From: Clostridia bacterium
GTDB taxonomy: Bacteria; Bacillota; Clostridia; Lachnospirales; Lachnospiraceae
Length of the DNA stretch: 36,012 nucleotides
Direction: 5' to 3'
NCBI GenBank assembly: GCA_021201905.1
Contig: JAJQEA010000098.1
Coordinates: 1 to 36,012 of the forward strand
Both the position numbers and the translations under genes were made by a program. Positions 14,995 through 23,697 of the stretch are shown here, piece after piece. The notes under the pieces are model-generated. The model was not told the origin of the DNA, did no database searches, and saw only the letters and a list, made by a program, of their open reading frames with translations. The number at the start of each line of letters is the position of its first letter. Positions within the stretch are counted from its first letter, which is position 1.

Positions 14995-16533
14995 CTATTC
15001 CTCTGTCACCACCGCATTCTGGTACTCATGTGCGCCGATCTGGCTCAGCATCAGTCCCTGAAGCTTTGATGTGGCTGCAATCACCTTTGTCTCGCTGTAA
15101 AGACCGATGATTGGGGTGTCCGTAACCATATCATCATAAAGCTGCTTTAAAAGCGCTTCCCTCTCCTCGCCCTCTCCGGTGGAAGCATACTTCACATATG
15201 TCTCGTCAAATTCCGGATTGTAGTACCGTGAGAAGTTGTTGACTGAGGTTGACAGCAGCATTCCGTTGAACACATAGTCCGCGTGGCCTGTATTGGTCTG
15301 CCAGAAATCCAGCATCAGGTCAAAGTCCTCGCCTGCCTCAATCAGTGAGAAGGAGGTGTTGTCGTCCTGGGTCACGATGTTGAGGTTGATTCCCACCTCA
15401 GCCAGCTGGCTCTGAAGCACCTGGGCGATCTCCGTGTTGGTCTGGTTGGAGTTGGTCCACAGGGTCAGCTGGATGCCGTCGGCGTAGCCGGCCTGGGCCA
15501 GAAGGGATTTTGCCTTCTCCGGATCATATCCGTTTGTCTCGTATTCCCTGTAATCCTGGGCGGACTGAGAGATAATGTTGTCGGATACGGTTCCGAATCC
15601 ATAGAGCAGGGAATCTACGATGGTCTGCTTGTTGATGGCGCACTCCACCGCCTTGCGGACATCCGGGTTGCCCACAGGGCCGTCGGAACTGCAGTTCAGC
15701 TCCATAAGGATGATTTTCATGGACGGGCTGGTGAGAATCTGAAGGTTCTTGTTCTCCTGGATACGGGAGATGTCATTGTTGGGAACCTCATAAGCCACAT
15801 CCACCTCGCCTGTCTCTAACATCATGGTGCGCTGGGAAGCCTCCGGCACGATTTTCATGGTCAGAAGCCTTGTCTTGGCCGGGCCGCCCCAGTAATCGTC
15901 AAAGCGTTCAAGGGTATAATAATCGCCCTCCACTGCTTCCTTTAATTTGTATGGGCCTGTGCCGATTGGATTGGCGCCAAAGGCTGCCTCGTCATACTCC
16001 GCCGGTACCACGGAAGCCTGGGGCAGGGTCAGTATGCTTAAGAAAGCCGGATTAGGAGCCTTCAGCTTAACCGTCACATGATAATCATCATCCATGGTAC
16101 AGCCGTCATAGTTGCCTACAAACAGCGCACCCCTCTGGTCGATAAGGTCCAGGGTAAACTTCACGTCCTCCGCGTTCATGTCGGAACCGTCATGGAATTT
16201 CACGCCCTCCCTGAGCGTCAGCTTCAGGGTGGTGTCGTCCGTCCACTCATATTCCGTGGCCAGGCATGGCTGCATCTTCATGTCGGAATCATAGGTAAAC
16301 AGCGGGTCAAACATGTTGTTGGAGATGGAATAGGCCCTCTCCTGCTGTCCGATGGTCGCGTCCAGTGTGGTCAGGTCATTGCCCTGGCAGAATATGATTT
16401 CATCCTTAATCTTTACGCTCTGTCCGTCACTGCCGGCCACTGTTTCCTGGGGTTCTCCTGCGCCGCCCTTACCGCCGCCGCAGCCTGTCATCACCATACA
16501 GGCGATAAGACACATGGCAATTGCTTTTCTCAT
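14995..16533 (-). CDS. Oligopeptide/dipeptide ABC transporter substrate-binding lipoprotein
   Basis: This 512-residue family-5 extracellular solute-binding protein (DppA/OppA type) begins with a lipoprotein signal, MRKAIAMCLIACMVMTGCGG, with the lipidated Cys at 18. The motifs TLKLTLREGVKFHDGSDMNAEDVKFTLD (read in two blocks) and NPIGTGPYKL are hallmarks of the family, followed by the second lobe with NPDVRKAVECAINKQ. It captures peptides outside the membrane and delivers them to the permeases encoded upstream. The ATG follows AGGAGG at 8 nt. It is the last gene of the operon, 31 nt beyond the native end of the ATPase gene. Confidence 0.93.
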   Translation of the reverse strand: MRKAIAMCLIACMVMTGCGGGKGGAGEPQETVAGSDGQSVKIKDEIIFCQGNDLTTLDATIGQQERAYSISNNMFDPLFTYDSDMKMQPCLATEYEWTDDTTLKLTLREGVKFHDGSDMNAEDVKFTLDLIDQRGALFVGNYDGCTMDDDYHVTVKLKAPNPAFLSILTLPQASVVPAEYDEAAFGANPIGTGPYKLKEAVEGDYYTLERFDDYWGGPAKTRLLTMKIVPEASQRTMMLETGEVDVAYEVPNNDISRIQENKNLQILTSPSMKIILMELNCSSDGPVGNPDVRKAVECAINKQTIVDSLLYGFGTVSDNIISQSAQDYREYETNGYDPEKAKSLLAQAGYADGIQLTLWTNSNQTNTEIAQVLQSQLAEVGINLNIVTQDDNTSFSLIEAGEDFDLMLDFWQTNTGHADYVFNGMLLSTSVNNFSRYYNPEFDETYVKYASTGEGEEREALLKQLYDDMVTDTPIIGLYSETKVIAATSKLQGLMLSQIGAHEYQNAVVTEE

Positions 16534-16551
16534 ACATATATCCTCCTGAAA

Positions 16552-17541
16552 TTATTCTTTATATTCAACTCCCTGCCTGGTTGTCTTTGCAGAGAAGATG
16601 ACACGATACAAAGTGTCCCGGCGAAGCCTCAATCTCATGAATGGGACGCGCGCATTCCGGGGTTGCCCTGGGACACCGCTTTGCAAACCTGCACCCATCC
16701 CCATGTTGATGGGCGAGCTCAGCTCCCCGTTTAGTATCTCCCGTTCCATCTTGATGGTTGGGTCCGGGATGGGGATGGCCGACAGAAGGGCCTGGGTATA
16801 GGGATGCAGCGGATGTTCAAACAGTTCATCCGGCTTGGCCCTCTCCACCAGCTGTCCCAGATACATGACCACAATGTCGTCGGAGAGATGCTTCACCACC
16901 GACAGATCATGGGTGATAAACAGGTATGTAAGCCCCATCTGTTCCTGAAGATCCTGCATCAGATTCAGCACCTGGGCCTGGATGGACACATCCAGGGCCG
17001 ATACCGGCTCGTCGCAGACAACAAATTCCGGATTCAGGGCCAGGGCCCTGGCAATGCCGATTCTCTGCCTGCGCCCTCCATCCAGCTCATGGGGATAGGA
17101 ATTGGCAAAACGGTATGCCAGACCTACCAGATCCATCATCTCCCTGACCTTTTTCTGAAGGCCCTCCCTGTCATTCTTTTTATAGATGCCCTGAAGCACC
17201 AGGGGCGCCTCTATGGCCTGGCTCACCGTCATACGCGGATTCAGAGAGGAATAGGGGTCCTGGAAAATAATCTGCATCTTGGACCGCAGCGCCTTTACCT
17301 GCTTCTTGTCGTACTTGACAATATCCTCCCCATTAAACCAGATTTCCCCGGATGTGGGCTCCTGAAGCCTCAGTATGGTACGGCCCAGTGTGGATTTGCC
17401 GCAGCCGGATTCCCCCACCACGCCAAGGGTCCTGCCCTTTTCAATGGAAAAGGATATATTGTCCACAGCCTGAAGGGGTCCTCGGTTTGTATCAAAATAC
17501 TTCTTCAGATTTCTTACTTCTAACAGTCCCTTGTGTTCCAT
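16552..17541 (-). CDS. Peptide ABC transporter ATP-binding protein (DppF/OppF-like), frameshifted at C-terminus
   Basis: This ATPase has Walker A GESGCGKST, Q loop IIFQDPYSSLNP, the signature variant LDGGRRQR, Walker B FVVCDEPVSALD and switch THDLSVV. From about residue 280 the displayed frame is unrelated to the family. The adjacent frame gives CRFAKRCPRATPECARP, then HEIEASPGHFVSCHL and a TGA at 16565-16567, a textbook oligopeptide-transporter C-terminal domain with its cysteines. A single G missing near 16694-16696 explains this; the native gene would be 16565-17541. The ATG at 17541 overlaps the upstream stop (GTG at 17544 is an alternative). It pairs with the DppD-like ATPase. Confidence 0.88.
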   Translation of the reverse strand: MEHKGLLEVRNLKKYFDTNRGPLQAVDNISFSIEKGRTLGVVGESGCGKSTLGRTILRLQEPTSGEIWFNGEDIVKYDKKQVKALRSKMQIIFQDPYSSLNPRMTVSQAIEAPLVLQGIYKKNDREGLQKKVREMMDLVGLAYRFANSYPHELDGGRRQRIGIARALALNPEFVVCDEPVSALDVSIQAQVLNLMQDLQEQMGLTYLFITHDLSVVKHLSDDIVVMYLGQLVERAKPDELFEHPLHPYTQALLSAIPIPDPTIKMEREILNGELSSPINMGMGAGLQSGVPGQPRNARVPFMRLRLRRDTLYRVIFSAKTTRQGVEYKE

Positions 17542-18527
17542 CACGCTCCATCCCCCTTCCTCAACTCATTTTCCACCTTAAAACAGCGCACCTTGTGGCC
17601 GTTCCCGGCATCTATGAACCGGGGATGCTCCCCGCGGCACCGATCAAATGCATACTTGCACCTGTCCGCAAAGGGGCAGCCTGTCCTCTGCGCCGTGGGA
17701 TCCGGCATCAGCCCGTCAATGGGACTGAGCCTGTGGACATGGAGATGGACCTGGGGAATGGCTCCCAGCAGTCCCTCGGTGTAGGGATGCAGGGTATGCT
17801 TATAGATATCCAGGACCGTACCGCTCTCCACTACCTCTCCCGCGTATATGATAGCCACCTTCTCACACATCTGGGCAACCACGCCTAAATCGTGGGTAAT
17901 CAGCAGCGTGGCCGTATGGTATTTATCCTTAAGACGCCGCATCATCTCCAGTACCTGGGCCTGGATGGTCACATCCAGCGCCGTTGTGGGCTCGTCCGCT
18001 ATGAGCACCTTTGGGTTGCAGGCCAGGGCGATGGCTATGACCATCCTCTGCTTCATGCCCCCTGAAAACTGGTGCGGGAAATCCCCTGCCCTCTCAGCCG
18101 GGATACCCACTGTCTCCAGCATCTCCATGGCCTTTTCTTCGGCTTCCTTCTTGGTGCATTTTTCGTGGACACGGATTACCTCCGCTATCTGCTCCCCCAC
18201 CCTGACAACAGGGTTTAAGGACGACATGGGGTCCTGGAAAATCATGGATATCTGGTTGCCCCTGACGGCGCATATCTCCGCGCCGCTGGCCTTCAATAAG
18301 TCCCTGCCCTCGAATTCAATGACCCCACCCTCAATCCTGCCGGGGGGATCGGGAATCAGGCGCATGATGCTCTTGGCCAGCGTGGTCTTTCCAGCCCCTG
18401 TCTCGCCTACCAGACCCAGGGTCTCCCCGTCGTCCAGCTCCAGGTCCACGTGATTCAGTGCGTACACGGTCCCGTCCTCTGTATGGTATTGTACCTGTAA
18501 ATCTCTGATTTCTAATATATGACTCAA
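17541..18527 (-). CDS. Peptide ABC transporter ATP-binding protein (DppD/OppD-like)
   Basis: This 328-residue ATPase has Walker A GETGAGKTT, Q loop MIFQDPMSSLNP, signature FSGGMKQR, Walker B VLIADEPTTALD, switch THDLGVV, and the intact C-terminal oligopeptide-transporter domain with GCPFADRCKYAFDRC. It energises peptide import with the second ATPase. The start codon is TTG, preceded by GGGGGAG at suitable distance; the protein then reads MSHILEIRDL. It begins 14 nt after the DppC-like permease stop and overlaps the next ATPase by its stop codon. Confidence 0.93.
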   Translation of the reverse strand: MSHILEIRDLQVQYHTEDGTVYALNHVDLELDDGETLGLVGETGAGKTTLAKSIMRLIPDPPGRIEGGVIEFEGRDLLKASGAEICAVRGNQISMIFQDPMSSLNPVVRVGEQIAEVIRVHEKCTKKEAEEKAMEMLETVGIPAERAGDFPHQFSGGMKQRMVIAIALACNPKVLIADEPTTALDVTIQAQVLEMMRRLKDKYHTATLLITHDLGVVAQMCEKVAIIYAGEVVESGTVLDIYKHTLHPYTEGLLGAIPQVHLHVHRLSPIDGLMPDPTAQRTGCPFADRCKYAFDRCRGEHPRFIDAGNGHKVRCFKVENELRKGDGA

Positions 18528-18541
18528 CGTTTTGCTCCCCC

Positions 18542-19456
18542 TTATCGTTTCAGCTTTGGATCAAGGGCATCCCGCAGGCCGTCCCCAAACAGGTTAAAGG
18601 CTATGACAGCCAGGATTAAGAACAGTCCCGGAAACACGGATATATGCCATGCATCCCTCATATAGGTCCTTGCGGTGGTGAGGATTGCCCCCCACTCAGG
18701 CTGGGGCGGCTGTACGCCCAGTCCCAGATAGGACAGACCCGCCACTGCCAGAATGGAATCGCCGATTCCCAGGGATACCTGCACCAGAATCGGCGCCAGG
18801 GCATTGGGCAGTATGTACTGGAACAGGATGGTGTCGTCCGACGCGCCCACGGCCCGGGCCGCCTCCACAAATTCACTGTCCTTTACCGTGAGAACCGCTG
18901 CCCTGGCGATTCTGGCGTATTTGGCGATGCCGGACACGGCCAGTGCCAGAAGCAGGTTAAAGGTGCTGGTCCCCAGGGCCGCCACAATGGCCATGGCCAG
19001 CAGCATGTAGGGCACAGCCAGCAGCACGTCCATGACGCGCATGATGGCGTTATCGGTCTTACCCCCGTAAAACGCGGCTATCATGCCGAAGGGAGCTCCC
19101 ATAATCACGGACAGCGCAATGGCCACCACGCCGATGGCAAATGAGAGCTTGGTTCCCCACAGGATGCGCAGAAGAAGGTCCCTGCCAAACTCGTCGCATC
19201 CAAAGGGATGGGCCAGGCTGGGCTTTGCCAGACGCAGCGAAAGGTCCTGCTTTATGATATACTCGTTATAAAAAGAATAGTTTGTGATCTGGTCAATAGC
19301 CAGCGTCGTAAGGATGGTGACTATGAATAAGACAATGATGACCAGGCCCACCACGGCCAGCCGGTTGTGCTTAAACTGAATCACCGACTGCTTCCACAGG
19401 GAACGCACTTTTTCATCCTGTCCCAAATTGTTCTCTGTTTTCTTTAATGTGCTCAT
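18542..19456 (-). CDS. Peptide ABC transporter permease (DppC/OppC-like)
   Basis: This 304-residue inner-membrane permease has an N-terminal cytoplasmic segment and first helix (RLAVVGLVIIVLFIVTILTT), then the OppC N-terminal region with HPFGCDEFGRDLL. The transport core carries the EAA loop EFVEAARAVGASD, the segment ILPNALAPILVQ, and a C-terminal PPQPEWGAIL motif. The ATG at 19456 overlaps the TGA of the upstream permease as ATGA, so translation is coupled; an ATG at 19477 lacks a ribosome site. It forms the membrane channel with the DppB-like permease. Confidence 0.93.
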   Translation of the reverse strand: MSTLKKTENNLGQDEKVRSLWKQSVIQFKHNRLAVVGLVIIVLFIVTILTTLAIDQITNYSFYNEYIIKQDLSLRLAKPSLAHPFGCDEFGRDLLLRILWGTKLSFAIGVVAIALSVIMGAPFGMIAAFYGGKTDNAIMRVMDVLLAVPYMLLAMAIVAALGTSTFNLLLALAVSGIAKYARIARAAVLTVKDSEFVEAARAVGASDDTILFQYILPNALAPILVQVSLGIGDSILAVAGLSYLGLGVQPPQPEWGAILTTARTYMRDAWHISVFPGLFLILAVIAFNLFGDGLRDALDPKLKR

Positions 19457-20420
19457 TTTTTCTTTGCCCTCTTCCATGATGATTGATATTCAGATTTAAT
19501 CCTCGGATCCAAAAATGCATACAGAAGATCAACAATCAGGTTCACGATTGTAAATAGGATTGCCAGGGTCACCACGCTTCCCAGCACCGCAGGTGTATCC
19601 TTGTAGGAGATGGAGTCCACCACAAAACGGCCTACGCCGGGCCAGGAGAAAATAGATTCCGTCAGCACGGAACCGCCCAACAGGGTTCCGAAGTTAAGTC
19701 CCACCACAGTGACAATGGGAATCAGGGCATTTTCAGCATGTGCTTCCAGATAACCGCGTTTTCCGTAAGCCCCTTTGCCCTGGCCATGTCAATGTAATCC
19801 TGGCGCACCACCTCCAGCACCGAGGAACGGGTGGTGCGGGCAATCAGAGCCGCATATCCGCATCCCAGTGTCAGGGTGGGCAGAATCAGGCTTATGAGAT
19901 TATCCGGGAATCCGTGCTGCATGCCGGACGACGGCAGCCAGCCCAGGTTCAGTGAAAAAATGATGACGAGAATCAATGCAAACCAGAAGGTGGGCACTGC
20001 CATCAAAAACAGGGTGATAAACATGGTGATGTTGTCCAGGACGGAATACTGCTTGATTGCAGATATGATTCCCACCGGAATGCCGATGATGACGGAAAAT
20101 ACGATTCCCGATGTGGCCAGCACCACGGTGTTGCCCAGACGTCCCATAATCAGGGAGAACACCGCCTGTCCGTTGCGGTAGGATGTGCCCAAATCCCCAT
20201 GGAGGAGTCCCAGTATGAAGCGCCCGTAGCGCACCAGAAACGGGTCATTAAGCCCCATGGAATCCCTCAGGGATGCGAGGGCTGCTTCTGTGGCATTGCT
20301 GCCCAGGATGATACGTGCCGGGTCGCCCGGTGCAAGGTCCATGATGGTAAACACCAGGAAGGTTGCTCCGATTAACACCGGTATGGCAAATATAATACGC
20401 TTGATAATATAACGTAACAT
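19453..20420 (-). pseudogene. Peptide ABC transporter permease (DppB/OppB-like), frameshifted
   Basis: Two frames together encode a full-length ~322-residue permease. The first (20420 down to 19722) runs from MLRYIIKRIIFAIPVLIGAT through the EAA loop VRQDYIDMARAKGL to KHMLKMP and a stop. The second resumes with NALIPIVTVVGLNFGTLLGG and SIFSWPGVGRFVVDSI to the end. One A missing from a run of four T at 19730-19733 (four A on the coding strand) accounts for the break; five would read KHMLKNALIP. It follows the M28 peptidase by 34 nt. If the lesion is real the importer is inactive; if not, the importer is complete. Confidence 0.88.
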
Positions 20421-20454
20421 GATACGTGTCCTTTCTCAGTGATGATTGTATCTG

Positions 20455-22236
20455 CTATTGTACCTGCCAGCGGTACAGCTGTAATTCAATGGCCTCGCAT
20501 ACCTCATGAAGCTGGCCTGTCATCCTGTTTCTCTGGCGGATGAAATCCGTCTGCGACATCAGATACCGGTCCTCAGGCGTATTGTCCCTGTGCACTCCCA
20601 GCAGGGATGAAAACACCCCGTAAGGCTGGTGCTCCACTGCATAGTCATGTCCGTAGGGGCTGGAATATGTATATTTTAAGCGCACCAGTTCTCCCGCTGT
20701 CCGGATGAGTATGCCGTCCGCATCCTGCTCCGGATACGCCTGGATGGCGTCGGAGAGTTTCCGGGCTGATTTGCGTGTCAGGGCAATGGCATCCAGTACA
20801 GGAGCCACGTCGAAGTCCGGGTCCAGCTCCTCTGCAAATGCCTCAAAATAGGACTGCATTTCTCCTATGAAACCATTCATATCAATGGGAAGGGGCCTTT
20901 CCATGGCATAGCGCAGCACCAGTCTTGCCGCTATCTCACAGTCCCGCGCCAGCACGTCGTCCCCAACCTTGTCCAGGGTATCCTCCCTGGTATGCCACCA
21001 GAAAAAGGGACCGCCCACCCCAAAGGCAGCCGGCATGGCTGCCGGTCTTAAGATGTCGCCTCTCTTTTGGGGCCGGGGCGTCTGTCCGTCATCCACATAA
21101 AACTGGGGCGCAATGGATACCGGGGTCATGGTTCCCCAGAAGGTCTGGTCGCTGGAACGGTCCAGAGCCCTGTACGGAAGGGGGCTGCGGCTGTTATAGG
21201 GCCTGAGGAATTCATCGTTAAACGCCTCTCCCTCCATTCCGGTCATGTCGAAACGGACCGCGTTGCTTCCCTCACAGCCGCAGATATCCATGTTGATGTG
21301 GGCCACGCAGTGCTTCCTCAAATACGCATAATGATGGTCGCAGAACCAGGTGGAGCCGGAGTAACGCCCGTCCGAATGGCCGGACCACCAGGCAATCACC
21401 ACGGTGCGGTTCAGTCTGTCCTGAAATTTCTTAAGCGCTCTTGCTGTCTCCAGCATCAGCACGTTAGCCGCCCCGTTGTCCGTCATCCCCTCATACCAGG
21501 AATCGTAGTGGCCGCTCAGGAGCACGAAGCTCTCACTCTTACCCGGAACCGTGGCCACCGGCATGCTGGACCTTACGATGCGGTTGTCCATGACCACATC
21601 CATCTGCGCTGTAACAGCCATATCCGCCTTGGCCAGCTCAATCAGCCTTAAGCCGTCCTGCCCCAGTATCTGCACATAGGGCAGATACGGATACAAATCC
21701 CTGTCACGGCTCCCCGGCATCCCCCACGCACCGCCCATGGTGTCATGGTGATGGATATCCTTGGGCCATATGGCGATGATGCCCAGGGCCCCCGCCCTCG
21801 CCGCTTCATAATAAAAGGAAAAGCTGGTATCATAGGTCAGGATAATCTTTCCCTTGAATGTCCGGAACCGTTCCTCCTGTTCCATGCCGCTTAATTGGCC
21901 TTTTGCACACATCTCATCCCAAACCAGTTCTCCCTGAAGCCCGTTTGCTTCGCCGCTGTACACAGCCGCGATTGCCTCCACGGTGAAATCCGGCTCTCCC
22001 GATTTCTTTACAGTAACAGAAGCCTGTACAGGCAGGCTTCTCATAAGCTCATAATAATGCCGTTCGTGTTCAATCCCCGCTGCTTCCAGCTCCTGAACCA
22101 GATAGTCCACGGCTGCTTCCCCGGCCTCTGAACCGGAGTATCGCTCCAATCTGCTGAAAACCTCAGCATCCTCCTTCATCCTGTGAAGATTCAGTTCTTT
22201 CAGGATTTGTTCTTCCATCTCTGCCCAACTTTCCAT
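20455..22236 (-). CDS. M28-family peptidase-like protein with PA-type insert and altered active site
   Basis: This ~593-residue protein is probably a peptidase. Residue numbers count from the in-frame ATG at 22242. A protease-associated-like domain (about 95-235) is inserted before the M28 zinc core. SGHYDSWYEGMTDNGAAN supplies His245, Asp247 and Asp255; Asp319 (NMDI) and His417 (WWHTRED) follow. Where M28 enzymes have the Glu-Glu pair, this one reads WWSGHSDGRYSGSTWF, with His289-Ser290. It may be a divergent subfamily or have lost classical aminopeptidase chemistry. AAGGA precedes the ATG at 22236 by 6 nt. It is the first gene of the peptide-importer operon. No signal peptide is seen, so it is likely cytoplasmic. 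Confidence 0.85.
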   Translation of the reverse strand: MESWAEMEEQILKELNLHRMKEDAEVFSRLERYSGSEAGEAAVDYLVQELEAAGIEHERHYYELMRSLPVQASVTVKKSGEPDFTVEAIAAVYSGEANGLQGELVWDEMCAKGQLSGMEQEERFRTFKGKIILTYDTSFSFYYEAARAGALGIIAIWPKDIHHHDTMGGAWGMPGSRDRDLYPYLPYVQILGQDGLRLIELAKADMAVTAQMDVVMDNRIVRSSMPVATVPGKSESFVLLSGHYDSWYEGMTDNGAANVLMLETARALKKFQDRLNRTVVIAWWSGHSDGRYSGSTWFCDHHYAYLRKHCVAHINMDICGCEGSNAVRFDMTGMEGEAFNDEFLRPYNSRSPLPYRALDRSSDQTFWGTMTPVSIAPQFYVDDGQTPRPQKRGDILRPAAMPAAFGVGGPFFWWHTREDTLDKVGDDVLARDCEIAARLVLRYAMERPLPIDMNGFIGEMQSYFEAFAEELDPDFDVAPVLDAIALTRKSARKLSDAIQAYPEQDADGILIRTAGELVRLKYTYSSPYGHDYAVEHQPYGVFSSLLGVHRDNTPEDRYLMSQTDFIRQRNRMTGQLHEVCEAIELQLYRWQVQ

Positions 22237-22293
22237 ATCCATTCCTTAACTTTCCATGATTATAAAATTTTTGTTAAAAAACCATATTTTTTT

Positions 22294-22322
22294 ATTATAA
22301 ATAGGCCCATTTACATAGTCAA
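22294..22322 (-). promoter_or_regulatory. Strong promoter of the M28 peptidase / peptide-importer operon
   Basis: TTGACT (22317-22322), 17-nt spacer, TATAAT (22294-22299) on the minus strand, 58 nt upstream of the M28 start. Both boxes are near consensus. Confidence 0.82.
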
Positions 22323-22406
22323 CCTATTTCGACAAATTTCCCTTTATTTTAGCATTTTCCATTGTGCAATTTTACCCCCACCTGTATGGAGATTGTGGGC
22401 GGAGAG

Positions 22407-22446
22407 AAAAAACAAAAAGGCCGGCCGCCATTGCTGGCAGCAAGCC
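22407..22446 (-). terminator. Intrinsic terminator after the effector-binding gene
   Basis: On the minus strand GGCTTGCTGCCA pairs with TGGCGGCCGGCC (one mismatch, two G-U) around a GCAA tetraloop, between 22419 and 22446. It is followed by TTTTTGTTTTTTC. Confidence 0.8.
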
Positions 22447-22477
22447 CTTGATACAACTCCATTTCTTCAGCCGCTTC

Positions 22478-22936
22478 CTATCTGACGGCAATGTACAGAT
22501 AACAATGCGCCCTGCCGTCCTTGGTGTATTCTGCGGGAACCGTGCTCTCGTAATCCTCTGTAAAACACCTGCGTATGGTTCCATCCTTCTGCTGGCTCCA
22601 CACGGCCTCCCACGCCTTTTGGGTACAGGCGCCCAGGTCGCCGTTTTCATCCCACTCGTCATATTTCCGGTACTGCCCCGTTTTCACCTTTTCATCCATT
22701 TGGGCGAAGAAGCCCCTTGTGACCGCCATGACGGTCAGGTCATAGCTGCCTGTCTCATCACCGTCATAGCCGCTGTATCTGGAAACAGGGGAGATTCCTG
22801 CCCGGAACTGATGCCCGCTGTCAAAGAGAATGGGCAGACGGCCGTCCATAATATGACGCCAGAGTTCCCCTATGCGCTCCCTTCCCTCCTCTGAATTATC
22901 CGTCCGTATGGTTACTTCCTTTAAACTGTATGCCAT
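22478..22936 (-). CDS. Effector-binding domain protein (GyrI/AraC-effector-like), no DNA-binding domain
   Basis: This 152-residue cytoplasmic protein resembles the GyrI-like / AraC E.coli-type effector-binding fold: an N-terminal strand (YSLKEVTIRTD), LWRHIMDGRLP, a central YDLTVMAVTRGFFAQM, and ACTQKAWEAVWSQQ with the C-terminal CYLYIAV strand. Such stand-alone domains bind small hydrophobic or cationic ligands. No HTH is present. The ATG at 22936 has AAAGGA at better spacing than the one at 22945. It stands alone with its own terminator; an inverted repeat lies 77 nt upstream. Confidence 0.72.
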   Translation of the reverse strand: MAYSLKEVTIRTDNSEEGRERIGELWRHIMDGRLPILFDSGHQFRAGISPVSRYSGYDGDETGSYDLTVMAVTRGFFAQMDEKVKTGQYRKYDEWDENGDLGACTQKAWEAVWSQQKDGTIRRCFTEDYESTVPAEYTKDGRAHCYLYIAVR

Positions 22937-23012
22937 GGCACCCATTCCTTTCCAAGCTCCGCTGATATCCGTTTGACGCGGATCCTATTTCTGACATGTT
23001 ATCACACAAAAC

Positions 23013-23030
23013 ATGACATCAGTATGTCAT
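23013..23030. promoter_or_regulatory. Inverted repeat ATGACAT-N4-ATGTCAT
   Basis: A perfect 7-bp dyad (23013-23019 and 23024-23030) in the 115-nt gap upstream of the effector-binding gene; a further TGACATG copy lies at 22992-22998. It looks like an operator for an unidentified regulator. Confidence 0.45.
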
Positions 23031-23061
23031 ATATGCTTCCTTCATTTCATGTATCAGCGCC

Positions 23062-23697
23062 TTACTTAATGAACGAATGGCTCATGATGTAAAACTCCTC
23101 CTGGCTTGGAAGGTGTTTTTTCTCCATCTGCTCCAGACTGTCGTCGTACAGACGCGCCTCTTCCTCAGAAATGGCCATAACAGGACTGTCATGGTAGATC
23201 CATCTCCTGCCGTCCAGCGCACCGGGTACAAGCTCCCGGACCATCATCGCCGCCGGAAAGCTTCCGTCCTCCAGGCAGATATTAAACTTTTTACAGCTTT
23301 TAAAACCGCTGCTCACATAATTTGCCGGACTTCCGAATATGACAATCACATCATATCCAAGGGACACCGCCTGCTCAAAGGAATGCTCTATCAACATCTT
23401 TCCGTAGCCCCTTCTCTGGTATTCCGGCGCGACGGAAACAGGGCCGAATGTGAGAATCTCCTTTTCAGCCCCGGACTCATCAACCAGCCTGGCCTTTGTG
23501 TACATGATGTTTCCGACTACCCGGCCGTCCAGCTCAAGGACAAAATCCAGCTCCGGTATGAAATCCTCATGGCCGCGCATGATATGGACCAGGTAATGTT
23601 CACTGCATCCCGGCACATAAAGGTTATAAAACGCTTTCCTGGTCATATCCTCCACCACTTTATAATCTGATTCCCTTTCGTTTCGTATCTTGATCAT
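23062..23697 (-). CDS. GNAT family N-acetyltransferase
   Basis: This 211-residue protein has the GNAT fold. The acetyl-CoA-binding motif A is FGPVSVAPEYQRRGYGKMLIEH (as two adjoining segments), with the R/Q-x-x-G-x-G core RRGYGK. The protein begins IRNERESDYKVVEDMTRKAF, resembling YhbS-type acetyltransferases. The substrate is unknown. Its ATG overlaps the TGA of the ACT-domain gene (ATGA), so the two are translationally coupled. It is the last gene of a run of small metabolic genes. Confidence 0.9.
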   Translation of the reverse strand: MIKIRNERESDYKVVEDMTRKAFYNLYVPGCSEHYLVHIMRGHEDFIPELDFVLELDGRVVGNIMYTKARLVDESGAEKEILTFGPVSVAPEYQRRGYGKMLIEHSFEQAVSLGYDVIVIFGSPANYVSSGFKSCKKFNICLEDGSFPAAMMVRELVPGALDGRRWIYHDSPVMAISEEEARLYDDSLEQMEKKHLPSQEEFYIMSHSFIK

